DNA of 64,000 bases from CAZVLE01 sp964627855 (GCA_964627855.1 CAZVLE010000153.1:5294-69293); one strand, 5' to 3'; positions 52,132 to 61,394 are shown, counted from the stretch's first letter. A program made the numbers and translations. Notes: generated by a model from the letters alone, not told the origin.

Positions 52132-54804
52132 TTGAATTCTTCGCAGCCCGCAAATATGGTTATTATTGATGGCAACAGTCTTTTGTACCGGGCCTTTTAT
52201 GCCCTGCCGCCTCTGCAGAATCGCCGCGGCGAACATACCAATGCCGTTTATGGTTTTTTAAACATGCTTTTGCGCCTGCTTGACGAAAAAAAACCGGCCT
52301 ATATTGCCGTTGCTTTTGATCCCCCCAAACCCTCCTTTCGTGTCCGCATAGATGAGAACTACAAGGCTCAGCGCGAAAAGACTCCCCCTGAGCTTAGTGA
52401 GCAAATCCAGCGCACTCGCGAAATCCTTGCGGCAATGCGCATTCCCGTATTTGTAGTCGACGATTTCGAGGCGGATGACGTCATCGCTACATTGGCTGAC
52501 CGTTACGCGTCTGCAGGACAGGAGGTTACCATTGTTTCGGGTGATGCCGATCTTTTACAGTTGATCGGCGAAGGGGTTACAGTTTTACTCACTAAAAAAG
52601 GAATCTCGAGTATGGAGCGCTATGATGCCGAAAAACTTAAAGAAGAATACGGTCTTTTACCGGAACAGGTTATCGATTTCAAGGCATTAAAAGGCGACCC
52701 TTCCGATAACATACCCGGTGTTCCCGGAGTCGGTGAAAAAACAGCGCGCAGCATGCTCGAAAAATACGACAACCTGGAAAATATCTATGCCAACATCGAC
52801 CATTTAAAGGCCAGGATTGCCTCCAATCTGCGTGAATATCGTGACCAGCTCTATACAGGGAAAGAACTGGTTACCCTGCGGCGTGATCTGGACCTTAAAA
52901 CCGACCTGGAACAATGTCGCTTAAATGAGCCTGATTATGATCGTCTCTTACCTATGCTGCAGGAACTGGAATTCAAAAGCCTTATTTCTCGTTTGAAGCC
53001 GGGTCAGGATGAAAGGGTCAGTCAAAAGGAGAAAACCCTGCAGGGAGTCCGGCTTGAAAGTGCTGAGGAGCTGTCGAACCTTCTGAATAACCTCGGTGCC
53101 GGAGAAACTCTTTCCGCCCTCTTGCGGCTTGCAGGCGGTTGGCCGGCCTGGAAACAGCCTGCCCTTGTTTTAGCCCTGGCTACCGGCCCTAATGATAAGT
53201 ATTATCTCGATCTAACCTCTTTCCCTGAAAAGGAAGCGGAAATCTGGCTTAAATTATCTACTGCCCTGGAAAATGGTGTTACCCTGCTGGTTCATAACGG
53301 CAAACTATGGCACCATATTTTCATGTTATATGGCTTAAACCCGCCCGTTGTCTCTTTTGATACTTACCTGGCTGCCTATCTGGCCGATCCTGCCAGAGGT
53401 AATTATGATTTGTCCACCCTTCTGCAGCATAACCTGGGACTTACCCTGGACCAGCTTGAAGAAGGCGGCAGGAAAGAATTTGCTATTACTACCGTCGGCC
53501 TGCAGATGGCTGAAGCGGCAGGCCATCTCTTTGCCCTGCGCGAACTGCTTGTTGAACAGCTCAGGGAACAGGAACTGGAAAAACTTCTCAATGAGATGGA
53601 GGTACCATTATCGGCGGTTCTTGCCCGTATGGAACAGCAGGGCCTGAGTGTCAACAAATCTTACCTGCAGGACCTATCGGCAGATATTTGTCGTCGCCTG
53701 GTTGACCTGGAAGAAAAGATCTATGAGCAGGCCGGAGAAAAATTCAACATCAACTCTCCCCAGCAGCTCTCCAAAATTCTTTTTGACAAGCTTAAACTGC
53801 CGGCAATCCGCAAAACCAAGACCGGTCGATCTACAGATGCCAAAGTTTTGGAAGAACTGGCCCTGCACCATGATATAGCCGCCCTTCTGCTTCATTACCG
53901 CCAGCTCGCCAAGCTGGAGGGTACTTACCTGTCGGGGCTCATAGAACTGATTGATAATCGGGAGAGGAAAATATATACCACCTTTAACCAGGCTGCCACC
54001 GCTACCGGCCGTCTCAGTAGCAGTGATCCCAACCTGCAAAACATTCCGATTCGCCTTGAAGAGGGCCGTCGGATCAGGCGCGCCTTTGTCCCCTCCTCGG
54101 AAGAGAAGATCTTATTTGCTGCCGACTATTCCCAGGTTGAACTGCGCATTCTTGCCCATCTCTCAGAGGACCCGATCCTGGTTGAGGCTTTCAGAACCGG
54201 TCAGGATATTCACCGTCGTACCGCTGCAGAAGTAAACGGAGTAAACCTGGAAGATGTTACTGCCCTGATGCGTGAAAAGGCCAAGGCAGTCAATTTTGGG
54301 ATCATTTATGGCTCCAGTGATTACGGACTGGCCCAGAACTTAAAAATTCCCCGGGCCGAAGCTAAGGCTTACATCGATAGATACTTCGAGCATTACAAGG
54401 GTGTCAAAGCCTACATGGAGCAGATTGTCGCGGAAGCCCGTGAAAAAGGCTATGTTAAGACCATGTTTAACCGTAGACGTTATTTGCCTGAAATCAATTC
54501 ATCAAACTTTAATATACGTAGTTTTGCCGAAAGGATGGCTCTAAATACCCCCATCCAGGGGTCGGCTGCCGATATTATTAAGCTGGCCATGTTAAGAATT
54601 GATCAGATTATTGGTGAAGGTGGTTTCCAGGCGGCGATGATCCTGCAGATCCATGATGAGCTGCTCTTTGAAATCCCGGAAAGAGAAATCGATTTCTTCG
54701 CGCCCCTGATCAGGCGCGAGATGGAAGAGGCATACTCGCTGGCAGTACCGTTGCAGGTTGACCTTAAGTGGGGCAAGTGCTGGGAAGATTTAAAGGAGCT
54801 CTAG
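52132..54804 (+). CDS. polA: DNA polymerase I
   Basis: Repair and primer-removing polymerase of 890 residues. The 5'-3' nuclease domain (about 1-290) has VDDFEADDVIATLA and the helix-3-turn segment KGDPSDNIPGVPGVGEKTA. The middle 3'-5' exonuclease-like domain lacks the usual DxE first motif (it reads VLALATGP), so proofreading is probably lost, as in other Gram-positive Pol I enzymes. The polymerase part has motif A DYSQVELRILAHLS, motif B KAKAVNFGIIYGSS and motif C QIHDELLFE. TTG 52132 follows aaaaggag. Confidence 0.96.
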   Translation: MNSSQPANMVIIDGNSLLYRAFYALPPLQNRRGEHTNAVYGFLNMLLRLLDEKKPAYIAVAFDPPKPSFRVRIDENYKAQREKTPPELSEQIQRTREILAAMRIPVFVVDDFEADDVIATLADRYASAGQEVTIVSGDADLLQLIGEGVTVLLTKKGISSMERYDAEKLKEEYGLLPEQVIDFKALKGDPSDNIPGVPGVGEKTARSMLEKYDNLENIYANIDHLKARIASNLREYRDQLYTGKELVTLRRDLDLKTDLEQCRLNEPDYDRLLPMLQELEFKSLISRLKPGQDERVSQKEKTLQGVRLESAEELSNLLNNLGAGETLSALLRLAGGWPAWKQPALVLALATGPNDKYYLDLTSFPEKEAEIWLKLSTALENGVTLLVHNGKLWHHIFMLYGLNPPVVSFDTYLAAYLADPARGNYDLSTLLQHNLGLTLDQLEEGGRKEFAITTVGLQMAEAAGHLFALRELLVEQLREQELEKLLNEMEVPLSAVLARMEQQGLSVNKSYLQDLSADICRRLVDLEEKIYEQAGEKFNINSPQQLSKILFDKLKLPAIRKTKTGRSTDAKVLEELALHHDIAALLLHYRQLAKLEGTYLSGLIELIDNRERKIYTTFNQAATATGRLSSSDPNLQNIPIRLEEGRRIRRAFVPSSEEKILFAADYSQVELRILAHLSEDPILVEAFRTGQDIHRRTAAEVNGVNLEDVTALMREKAKAVNFGIIYGSSDYGLAQNLKIPRAEAKAYIDRYFEHYKGVKAYMEQIVAEAREKGYVKTMFNRRRYLPEINSSNFNIRSFAERMALNTPIQGSAADIIKLAMLRIDQIIGEGGFQAAMILQIHDELLFEIPEREIDFFAPLIRREMEEAYSLAVPLQVDLKWGKCWEDLKEL

Positions 54805-54892
54805 CCTATAATAGCTGGAATAAAACATGCTTATCACAGCGTGAAATAATCTCTGCAATTCCAGAGGAGCACGTTGAGCAAGGAGTTTTACG

Positions 54893-55741
54893 ATGCCTGA
54901 ACTGCCGGAAGTAGAAACAATTCGCCGCGAGCTGGAGCCGCTGGTTAGCGGTGAAACCTTTGCCCTGCCGATCCTGCACATGCCTACAACAATTGCCTAT
55001 CCGGACGCCGAACTATTTATAGCGAGATTGACCGGCCGGAAAGTTTTAAAAGTCACCCGTCGCGGTAAATACCTTTTTCTTGAACTTGACCGGGGCATCC
55101 TTGCTATTCACCTGCGCATGACCGGCAACATAATCTACAGTAATACCAAAGGCCCGGTTGAAGATCGTTTTTTACGCCTGACCTTTCCCTTTCATGATGG
55201 GTCTGCACTTTTCTTTTCCGATATGCGTCGTTTTGGCCGGGTTTGGCTTGTCAAGGATCAAAATGAGCTTGAAACAATAGTCTTAAAAAATACCGGTCCG
55301 GATATTTTAAACGATCTCAACAGGGAGCAATTTATCAAGTTGTTGGCCGGCCGGGAGCGTTCCCGCCTCAAAGCCCTCCTCCTGGACCAGGCTTTTGCCG
55401 CCGGAATGGGCAATATTTATACCGATGAATGTCTCTTTCGCTGCGGCCTGCACCCTTTACGCCGTGCCTCGACCCTAAGCCGTTCTGAAGCGGCAGAGCT
55501 TTATGATGCCATGCAGACAGTATTGGCCGAGGGCATTGCTCATGGTGGAACGACCTTTCGCGATTACCGCAATGCCAGGGGCGCACTCGGTGATTTTCAG
55601 TCGCGCCTTGCTGTCTACGGGCGTAAGGGCGAAAGCTGCCGCTGTGGGGCAGAAATAGTAAAAACAGTTGTAGCCGGTCGGGGCACCTACCTGTGCCCCT
55701 GTTGCCAGGAGGAATGGGAAGAGCAGGAGGGAGAGACCTGA
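54893..55741 (+). CDS. mutM: formamidopyrimidine-DNA glycosylase (Fpg)
   Basis: Removes 8-oxoguanine and ring-opened purines and nicks the abasic site. The 282-residue product starts MPELPEVETIRREL, where Pro after Met is the catalytic nucleophile. Lys is conserved in VTRRGKYLFLEL, and the C-terminal zinc finger has CRCGAEIV and CPCCQ. The helix-two-turn-helix region lies before it (GNIYTDECLFRCGLHPLR). ATG 54893 follows aaggag. The polA-mutM-coaE order is conserved in Gram-positives. Confidence 0.96.
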   Translation: MPELPEVETIRRELEPLVSGETFALPILHMPTTIAYPDAELFIARLTGRKVLKVTRRGKYLFLELDRGILAIHLRMTGNIIYSNTKGPVEDRFLRLTFPFHDGSALFFSDMRRFGRVWLVKDQNELETIVLKNTGPDILNDLNREQFIKLLAGRERSRLKALLLDQAFAAGMGNIYTDECLFRCGLHPLRRASTLSRSEAAELYDAMQTVLAEGIAHGGTTFRDYRNARGALGDFQSRLAVYGRKGESCRCGAEIVKTVVAGRGTYLCPCCQEEWEEQEGET

Positions 55742-55745
55742 AAGG

Positions 55746-56354
55746 ATGAGAATCATTGGTCTCACCGGTGGCATTGCGACAGGTAAGAGCACCGTGGCGC
55801 GCATGCTCGCCGAAAAGGGAGCCCATATTATCGATGCCGACCGTCTGGCCAGGGAAGTGGTTGAACCCGACCAACCGGCCTGGCAAGAAATAGTTGACTG
55901 GCTGGGTGAATCGATCCTGCTGCAAGATCGTAGCATTGATCGTGAAAAACTGGCTGCGCTTGTTTTTAACGACGAACAAATGCGTCTTAAACTTAACAGT
56001 ATAGTGCATCCCCATGTTGGTTTGCGCCTGCTGGCTATGACCGATAAAATAAGGGAGGATCATCCGGATACAATCCTGGTTTATGACGTGCCTCTCCTGG
56101 TGGAAGCGGGGATGTGCGGCATGGTTGAGATTGTCCTGCTTGTCTATGCTCCCCCACAGGTTCAGGTGGAACGCCAGCAAAAGAGAGACGGTATCAGCGC
56201 CTCTGCCGCCGAAGCGAGACTGAGAGCACAGATGCCGATTGAAGAGAAAATGAAACATGCCCATATTATTATCGACAATAGTGGAAAGCTCGCTGCCACT
56301 GCCAGGCAGGTTGAAGAGGCCTGGCCCCGTCTGGCGGGAGAAGTGAGATCCTGA
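55746..56354 (+). CDS. coaE: dephospho-CoA kinase
   Basis: Last step of CoA synthesis: phosphorylates the 3'-OH of dephospho-CoA. The 202-residue product has the P-loop GLTGGIATGKST (5-16), the DADRLAREVVEP segment near 31-42, and YDVPLLVEAG near 112. ATG 55746 lies five bases after mutM, with ggagggag inside it. Together with coaBC the window holds the pathway from phosphopantothenate except coaD. Confidence 0.96.
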   Translation: MRIIGLTGGIATGKSTVARMLAEKGAHIIDADRLAREVVEPDQPAWQEIVDWLGESILLQDRSIDREKLAALVFNDEQMRLKLNSIVHPHVGLRLLAMTDKIREDHPDTILVYDVPLLVEAGMCGMVEIVLLVYAPPQVQVERQQKRDGISASAAEARLRAQMPIEEKMKHAHIIIDNSGKLAATARQVEEAWPRLAGEVRS

Positions 56355-56379
56355 GCTGCAAACAGAGAAGAGGAGGTAA

Positions 56380-57387
56380 TTGACCATGCATAGAGTTACC
56401 TTGATCAAGGGTGACGGGATTGGGCCTGAAATAAGCGAAGCAACCTTGAAGGTTATCGATGCGACAGGAGTAAAAATCAGCTGGGAGGAGGTTGTCGCCG
56501 GAGAAGAGGCTATTCCCGGGGAGGGCACCCCGCTGCCTGCAGCGGTGATTGATTCCCTGAAAAAAAACGGTGTCGGCCTGAAGGGACCGTTGACAACACC
56601 GGTGGGCTCCGGCTTTCGCAGTATTAATGTTGCCCTGCGTATGGAGCTTGATCTCTATGCCAACGTGCGCCCGGCGAAAACATTTCCCGGGGTCATTTCC
56701 CCTTACAAAGACATTGATCTTGTCGTTGTCCGTGAAAATACTGAAGACCTCTATTCGGGCGTTGAGCACATGGTCGGTGCCGATGCGGCGGAGAGCATTA
56801 AGATTATTACCAGGAAAGCCTCGGAACGTATTGTTCGTTTTGCCTTTAATTATGCCGAGGCCAACAACCGCCGCAAGGTTACGGCTGTTCACAAGGCCAA
56901 TATTTTGAAATTAAGTGACGGCCTTTTCCTGGAGACTGCTCGCCGGGTGGCCGCTGAGTATAAGCATATAGAGTTCGAGGACCGTATTGTCGACAACATG
57001 GCGATGCAGCTGGTGCAGAAACCCCAGCTCTATGATGTTATGGTTATGCCTAACCTTTATGGCGATATTCTTTCCGATCTCTGTGCCGGCCTGGTTGGCG
57101 GCCTGGGTCTAGTTCCCGGGGCCAATATCGGTGACGAAACAGCGCTTTTCGAACCGGTACACGGTAGTGCCCCTAAATATGCCGGAAAAAACAGGGCGAA
57201 CCCCGCGGCCATGATCATGGCGGCAGTTTTGATGCTCGATCACCTGGGAGAAAAAGAAGCCTCCAGGCGCATCGAGGAGGCTCTTGCCGCCCAAATTAAG
57301 GAGGGCCGGGATGTTACCCCAGACCTCGGTGGGTCGGCCGGGACAGCTGAAATGGCTGCCGCGCTGGTAAGGCGTTTGAAAGCTTAG
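56380..57387 (+). CDS. icd: NAD-type isocitrate dehydrogenase family protein
   Basis: Beta-decarboxylating dehydrogenase of the isocitrate/isopropylmalate family. The 335-residue product has VTLIKGDGIGPEI near 4-16, the substrate loop with GSGFRSINVALRMELDLYANVRP, VRENTEDLYSGVEH near 117-130 (typical of isocitrate rather than isopropylmalate enzymes), KANILK with the catalytic Lys, and YGDILSDLCAGLVGGLGLVPGAN. Homoisocitrate or tartrate dehydrogenases are the main alternatives. No other TCA or leucine genes are nearby, so the role is probably 2-oxoglutarate supply. Confidence 0.88.
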   Translation: MTMHRVTLIKGDGIGPEISEATLKVIDATGVKISWEEVVAGEEAIPGEGTPLPAAVIDSLKKNGVGLKGPLTTPVGSGFRSINVALRMELDLYANVRPAKTFPGVISPYKDIDLVVVRENTEDLYSGVEHMVGADAAESIKIITRKASERIVRFAFNYAEANNRRKVTAVHKANILKLSDGLFLETARRVAAEYKHIEFEDRIVDNMAMQLVQKPQLYDVMVMPNLYGDILSDLCAGLVGGLGLVPGANIGDETALFEPVHGSAPKYAGKNRANPAAMIMAAVLMLDHLGEKEASRRIEEALAAQIKEGRDVTPDLGGSAGTAEMAAALVRRLKA

Positions 57388-57459
57388 GTTTTTTCTGATC
57401 AGACTCAGATCGGATAGTAAAGCATATTAAACCTGATTCTTGTTGGGAAGGGATAACTG

Positions 57460-58326
57460 ATGCGTGTTGCTGCGCTTTCCATGGCAGGATTAAACTTGAC
57501 CAGTCTGGATAGATACGGTGAAGAGATTTGCTCATTAATTGCAAAAACTTCTGCACGGGTCGTAGTTATGCCTGCCTACAGTTCCCTGGTTCTTGGTTTG
57601 GGAAATGGAAGAGTGCAGGTAGCCTCAACCTTTGCGGAAACTATCTCTGCCGCTCTTTCCAATACGGCTGCCCTGACAACATGGGATGAAGAGTTTCTTT
57701 CTTTTCATGCTTCTATTGCCCGTAGGCTGTCCATCTATCTTGTTGCCGGCACGCTATTCGAAGCAGATGGAAACAGTTACTATCATACGGCTTACTGTTT
57801 TGACCCCGAGGGTAATCTCTGTTGTCGGCAAAGACAAAGCCATCTTACACGAGAAGAAAAAGTTCTTGGCCTGCACAGGGGTGAAGATTTGATCATATTT
57901 TCCCTTGGCGATCTGAAAGCGGCCCTTATGAGCGGTAATGATTTCAGACATCCCGAAGTCGGACGCATTCTCGGTCTGCTTGGTGTCGATATTATTTTCT
58001 GCAGCGGGGCAATGAAGAGAGGTTACAACTGCTGGTCCCAGGCAGCCGGTGTCTGGGCCCAGGTTCAGCAGAATCAGTTCTGGGCTGTCGAGGCCCAGCT
58101 TGGTTTGAAGATTATCGATTGTGATTTCGGGGCTGGCTCGGCCGTCATCGGCCCCTGTGAAATAACACCGGGCCTGAGCGGTTACCTGGCCCGTGGCTAT
58201 CCCCAGTCGCCGCTGATCTCTGCTGAACTTGACGAAACAGCCCGTCACCGGCTGAAAAATGATTATCCCATCCTCGAATTGCTTAACCCGGCTGCTTATA
58301 AAGAAATGTTTGAGGATGGCCAGTAA
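57460..58326 (+). CDS. nitrilase-superfamily protein with all three catalytic residues lost
   Basis: The 288-residue product follows the alpha-beta-beta-alpha fold pattern of carbon-nitrogen hydrolases in order. However, each member of the Glu-Lys-Cys triad is replaced. VVVMPAYSS has Ala39 where Glu stands, RQRQSHL has Gln126 for Lys, and LMSGNDFRHPE has Gly159 for Cys. The surrounding motif residues (HL, D..R.PE) are kept, so the alignment is credible. It is probably a non-catalytic, perhaps binding or regulatory, protein. ATG 57460 follows gggaaggg. The next gene encodes an intact member of the same superfamily, suggesting a paired function. The substrate is unknown. Confidence 0.7.
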   Translation: MRVAALSMAGLNLTSLDRYGEEICSLIAKTSARVVVMPAYSSLVLGLGNGRVQVASTFAETISAALSNTAALTTWDEEFLSFHASIARRLSIYLVAGTLFEADGNSYYHTAYCFDPEGNLCCRQRQSHLTREEKVLGLHRGEDLIIFSLGDLKAALMSGNDFRHPEVGRILGLLGVDIIFCSGAMKRGYNCWSQAAGVWAQVQQNQFWAVEAQLGLKIIDCDFGAGSAVIGPCEITPGLSGYLARGYPQSPLISAELDETARHRLKNDYPILELLNPAAYKEMFEDGQ

Positions 58327-58377
58327 CTGTATTTGGGTAATAACTTCTAGAGTTTTTTTAGTTTAAGGAGTAAAGAA

Positions 58378-59448
58378 ATGTCTTTGGATGGTTGGAAAGA
58401 AAAGCTCTTTTTAAAATACCTGGTTTGGCTGTGCCGTCCCAAACGCATCAGGAGGCACCTGCAGGCTGAGCTTCCTGCAAAAGCAAGAGCCTCTGACACA
58501 GTTAACCGCCGTCGGGTCAGGGTAGCTGCTGTCCAGCAGAAGCTGAAGCTGCACAAAAACCCCCTTTCTTACGTCGACGAGATCCATCGCCGTGTGCAGG
58601 AAGCGGTCGATGGGGAGGCCAGGTTGGTGGTTTTCCCGGAGTATCATAACCTGCCCCTGCTCGGTATGTTACCGGGTATTGAAAAAATGGCGGAAGGCTA
58701 TGGTGGAAATAACACAAATGGTGGCTCGGCAAAAGAAGAAGCCGGCGGTAGTGAAATCAGCCTCAGCGATGTTTTCCGTTACATGAGCCCGGCTGTCCAG
58801 CCGCTGGTCCAGACTCTTTTCTCCACACTTGCCTCAGCCTATGCTTTACATATCATGGCCGGGAGTTATGCCCTTGCCAATAACGGAGATGTGGTCAACC
58901 GTTCTTTTCTCTACGGTCCATCCGGCCGCCTGCTTGCCAGCCAGGACAAGGTTCACCTCATGCCGGTTGAAACTGAGTGGGGCATCAGGCGGGGCACGAC
59001 CTTCAGTATTTGCTCCACTGAGCTCGGCAGACTGGCCCTGCCTGTCTGCATGGATGCAACCTATTATGAGACCTTTCGAATCATGGAACATAAGAAGGTC
59101 GATATTGTATTGCTGCCTATTGCCGACCTTGCCGAATACAACTACTGGCTGGGCCTGCGCGGTATCTGGCCGCGCGTGCAGGAAAGTGTGCTTTACGGAG
59201 TTAAAAGCGCCCTGGTTGGAGAAATTGCCGGCCTCAAGTTTACCGGCCGGTCAGGTATTTTTGCTCCCATCGAGCTGAGCCCGCAGCGGGACGGCATCCT
59301 GGCCGAAGTTGATACTTTTGACCGCGAAGCGATCGCCTTTGCCGACCTCGACCTTGAAGCTCTCGAGCAATTGCGCCGCGATCACCCCTGGCGCGACAGC
59401 AACCATGCTCTTTACCGTAAATATTTTCCCACTTTGTATAGTTCCTGA
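58378..59448 (+). CDS. carbon-nitrogen hydrolase (nitrilase superfamily), intact triad
   Basis: The 356-residue protein has the full triad: Glu88 in VVFPEYHNLP, Lys191 in SQDKVHLMPVE, and Cys224 in LPVCMDATYYE. The family hydrolyses amide or nitrile C-N bonds, or transfers ammonia or acyl groups, but the substrate cannot be read here. The first 45 residues are basic and have a hydrophobic patch (LFLKYLVWLC), possibly a peripheral membrane helix. An insertion rich in Gly, Asn, Glu and Ser (about 105-128) separates two core parts. ATG 58378 follows aaggag, 52 bases after the degenerate paralogue. A possible shared complex is inference only. Confidence 0.82.
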   Translation: MSLDGWKEKLFLKYLVWLCRPKRIRRHLQAELPAKARASDTVNRRRVRVAAVQQKLKLHKNPLSYVDEIHRRVQEAVDGEARLVVFPEYHNLPLLGMLPGIEKMAEGYGGNNTNGGSAKEEAGGSEISLSDVFRYMSPAVQPLVQTLFSTLASAYALHIMAGSYALANNGDVVNRSFLYGPSGRLLASQDKVHLMPVETEWGIRRGTTFSICSTELGRLALPVCMDATYYETFRIMEHKKVDIVLLPIADLAEYNYWLGLRGIWPRVQESVLYGVKSALVGEIAGLKFTGRSGIFAPIELSPQRDGILAEVDTFDREAIAFADLDLEALEQLRRDHPWRDSNHALYRKYFPTLYSS

Positions 59449-59468
59449 TCATCCTTTCTCAGGCGGTT

Positions 59469-59948
59469 TTACTTTTTCTCCATGTCGGCAATTTCTCCAC
59501 CTGTTACCAGCTGCAACTCTTCCATTGTTATAGGCAGGAAAGAGAAAGAAGAGCCTGCGGCACTAAAGACTTTATCAAAACGCTGCATCGAACTGTCAAG
59601 GAAGATAGGGATGCTGTCATCAATGTCGAAAGGGCAAACCCCGCCAACCTGGTAACCGGTTTTCTCTTCAACCTCGTCCGGTTTAGCTATCCTGGCTTTG
59701 CCACTGGTGCCCATCAGCGCCTTTACCTTCTTGTCGCAGATCTTAATATCACCGGCCGCGACGAAAAGGCCGTATTGTTCACCACACTTGAATAAGATTG
59801 TCTTGGCTATCTGGCCCACCTCAACATTGAGGGCAGCAGCGGCCTCAACTGACGTTTTCGTTGTTTGTTCGTGTTCCTGTGGTTTAAGATTGAGATTAAA
59901 ACGTTCCAGGTATTTTTGTGCCCTGGCCAGGTTAGGGTTGTCAGGCAC
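59469..59948 (-). CDS. ybaK: YbaK/EbsC-type aminoacyl-tRNA deacylase
   Basis: Trans-editing protein that hydrolyses mischarged Cys-tRNA-Pro (YbaK) or related Pro-tRNA products. The 159-residue product has the family pattern: VEVGQIAKTILFKCGEQYG with the conserved Lys, LFVAAGDIKICDKKVKALMG, and TGYQVGGVCPFDI with the GGVSPFG-like loop (here GGVCPFDI). The exact tRNA specificity is not readable. The start is at 59948 (ATG, minus), with gaggtgat upstream. It converges with the nitrilase gene. Confidence 0.9.
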   Translation of the reverse strand: MPDNPNLARAQKYLERFNLNLKPQEHEQTTKTSVEAAAALNVEVGQIAKTILFKCGEQYGLFVAAGDIKICDKKVKALMGTSGKARIAKPDEVEEKTGYQVGGVCPFDIDDSIPIFLDSSMQRFDKVFSAAGSSFSFLPITMEELQLVTGGEIADMEKK

Positions 59949-59991
59949 TGTTTATCACCTCGCTATGAAATGAATCTAGGACAGTGGTCAA

Positions 59992-61323
59992 TTATTGCTG
60001 CCCGGTCAACTCTTGCTGGTATTGAGTTACTTCTTTTTCCGGGTAGCGGCTAAAGACGATCACTCCGATGAGAATAAATATTGCCGATATCGGACCAGTT
60101 AGCTGGATCCCCAGCGGTTGAGCCAGGGTGCTGCCGAAAAGCTGTAAAAGTGCCCCGGTAATAACCGTGGAGAGGCCCAGGGCCAGCTTGAGAATGAAAC
60201 CCTGGGCGCCAAAATACATTGCTTCACGGCGCTGGCCAGAAAGTTTGACTTCCAGGTCTGAAACTGCGGCGACTATAGCATCGGGAACGATAAAGATCAC
60301 TGCCAGCGGTAAGCCGACCAGGGCCATGATTATGTAAGCAAATACTTCTGGAGATAAGCCGGCCAGCGGTTGACCGAGAAAGAAAAATAAAGGCAGCAAA
60401 ACCAGGAAGGCTACCAGGGCGAACATCATCATAACCTTCAAGCCCAGCTTTTTAGACAGGATATTGACGACAGGAAAGAAAAGCAGGGCTACCACAAAGG
60501 CCAGACCGAAATAGATGGAAGTGTCATCTTCTGTTCCTCTCAGCAAGACGGTAACATAGAGGGGAATATTAAGGGTAATAATATTAAAACCGAGCCAGAA
60601 GGTAACATTGCCAATCAGGTAGATTAAAAAAGGCTGATTTTTAAAAGTAGTTTTGATCGCTTCAACCAGGCCCAGGGTTGCCGGTTCGGCCTCGGCATAA
60701 TCGCGCTCCTTGATGATCATGGGCAGGTAAAGCAGTAACAGGCCTATTATTGCCATTACCCAGACCATCCCGTGGAATCCAAGCATGCCAATCAGGATTC
60801 CGGCCCCGATCAGGGCCACTCCAACCCCGAGCAGACTAAAAACAGCCTTAAATGTGGCCAGGTCTACCCTGTCTCGGTTCGTCCTGGCCAATTCAGGCAG
60901 CAATGCCAGGTAGGGGCAAACATAGGTGGTAAAAAGAATAAAATAGAAACCAAGGAAAATTGCCACATAAACACTGTTCAGGGCTGATTTGGCTGCTACA
61001 GGAGGGTAAAAAAGTAAAATAAAAACAGCAGTGTAGGCGACGCCGCTGAAGAGCATGAAAGGAATCCGCCTGCCCAGGCGACCGCTGTAATTATCCGACC
61101 AGCGGGCGATGACAGGGTCGGCCAGGGCATCGAGTACCCGCCCGAAAAACATGATCAGGCCAAATACAAAGGGCGGCATCAGAGCTTCGACCCCCTCCAG
61201 GGGGCTGGTAATATAGTAATAAAAAAGCCAGGTGATCAGGACGCGGTCGATCAGGCTGAACCCGCCCGCCCCCGCCCCGTAGGCAATCTTCCCCCACAGG
61301 GGCAGCTGTTTAACCTTCTGCAT
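59992..61323 (-). CDS. GPH-family sugar:cation symporter
   Basis: Glycoside-pentoside-hexuronide type major facilitator with about twelve membrane helices in 443 residues. The N-terminal pattern KIAYGAGAGGFSLIDRVLITWLF and the loop DALADPVIARWSDN followed by GRLGRRIPFMLFSG are typical of MelB-like proteins. It probably imports oligosaccharides or glycosides with Na+ or H+. It lies with a glycosidase gene on the same strand, separated only by a palindrome, so both may act on one carbohydrate. Start ATG at 61321-61323. Confidence 0.85.
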   Translation of the reverse strand: MQKVKQLPLWGKIAYGAGAGGFSLIDRVLITWLFYYYITSPLEGVEALMPPFVFGLIMFFGRVLDALADPVIARWSDNYSGRLGRRIPFMLFSGVAYTAVFILLFYPPVAAKSALNSVYVAIFLGFYFILFTTYVCPYLALLPELARTNRDRVDLATFKAVFSLLGVGVALIGAGILIGMLGFHGMVWVMAIIGLLLLYLPMIIKERDYAEAEPATLGLVEAIKTTFKNQPFLIYLIGNVTFWLGFNIITLNIPLYVTVLLRGTEDDTSIYFGLAFVVALLFFPVVNILSKKLGLKVMMMFALVAFLVLLPLFFFLGQPLAGLSPEVFAYIIMALVGLPLAVIFIVPDAIVAAVSDLEVKLSGQRREAMYFGAQGFILKLALGLSTVITGALLQLFGSTLAQPLGIQLTGPISAIFILIGVIVFSRYPEKEVTQYQQELTGQQ

Positions 61324-61349
61324 AATCTCTCATCTCCTCATCATTTATA

Positions 61350-61394
61350 CCAATAAGTTGAAAAAAGTGTCAGACACCTTTTTCAACTTATTGG
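61350..61394. repeat. 45-bp near-perfect palindrome with gtgtcagacac core
   Basis: Arms 61350-61371 and 61373-61394 pair with one mismatch over 22 bases around a single central base. The core is gtgtc-a-gacac, with A and T runs and then aataagttg/caacttatt outside. It contains the stop codon of the glycosidase gene (61388-61390) and lies before the transporter gene. It resembles REP-like repeats I remember from other bacterial genomes. It could also work as a transcription terminator or attenuator between the two genes. Confidence 0.65.

Noticed and set aside
55368..56528. A 386-codon open frame on the minus strand.
   Set aside because: It lies antisense to mutM, coaE and the start of icd, all with clear family motifs; it has no motifs of its own.
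57460..58326. Calling the first nitrilase-like gene a pseudogene.
   Set aside because: The frame is intact, has a good start and ribosome site and normal length; only the catalytic residues differ, so a non-catalytic protein is more likely.
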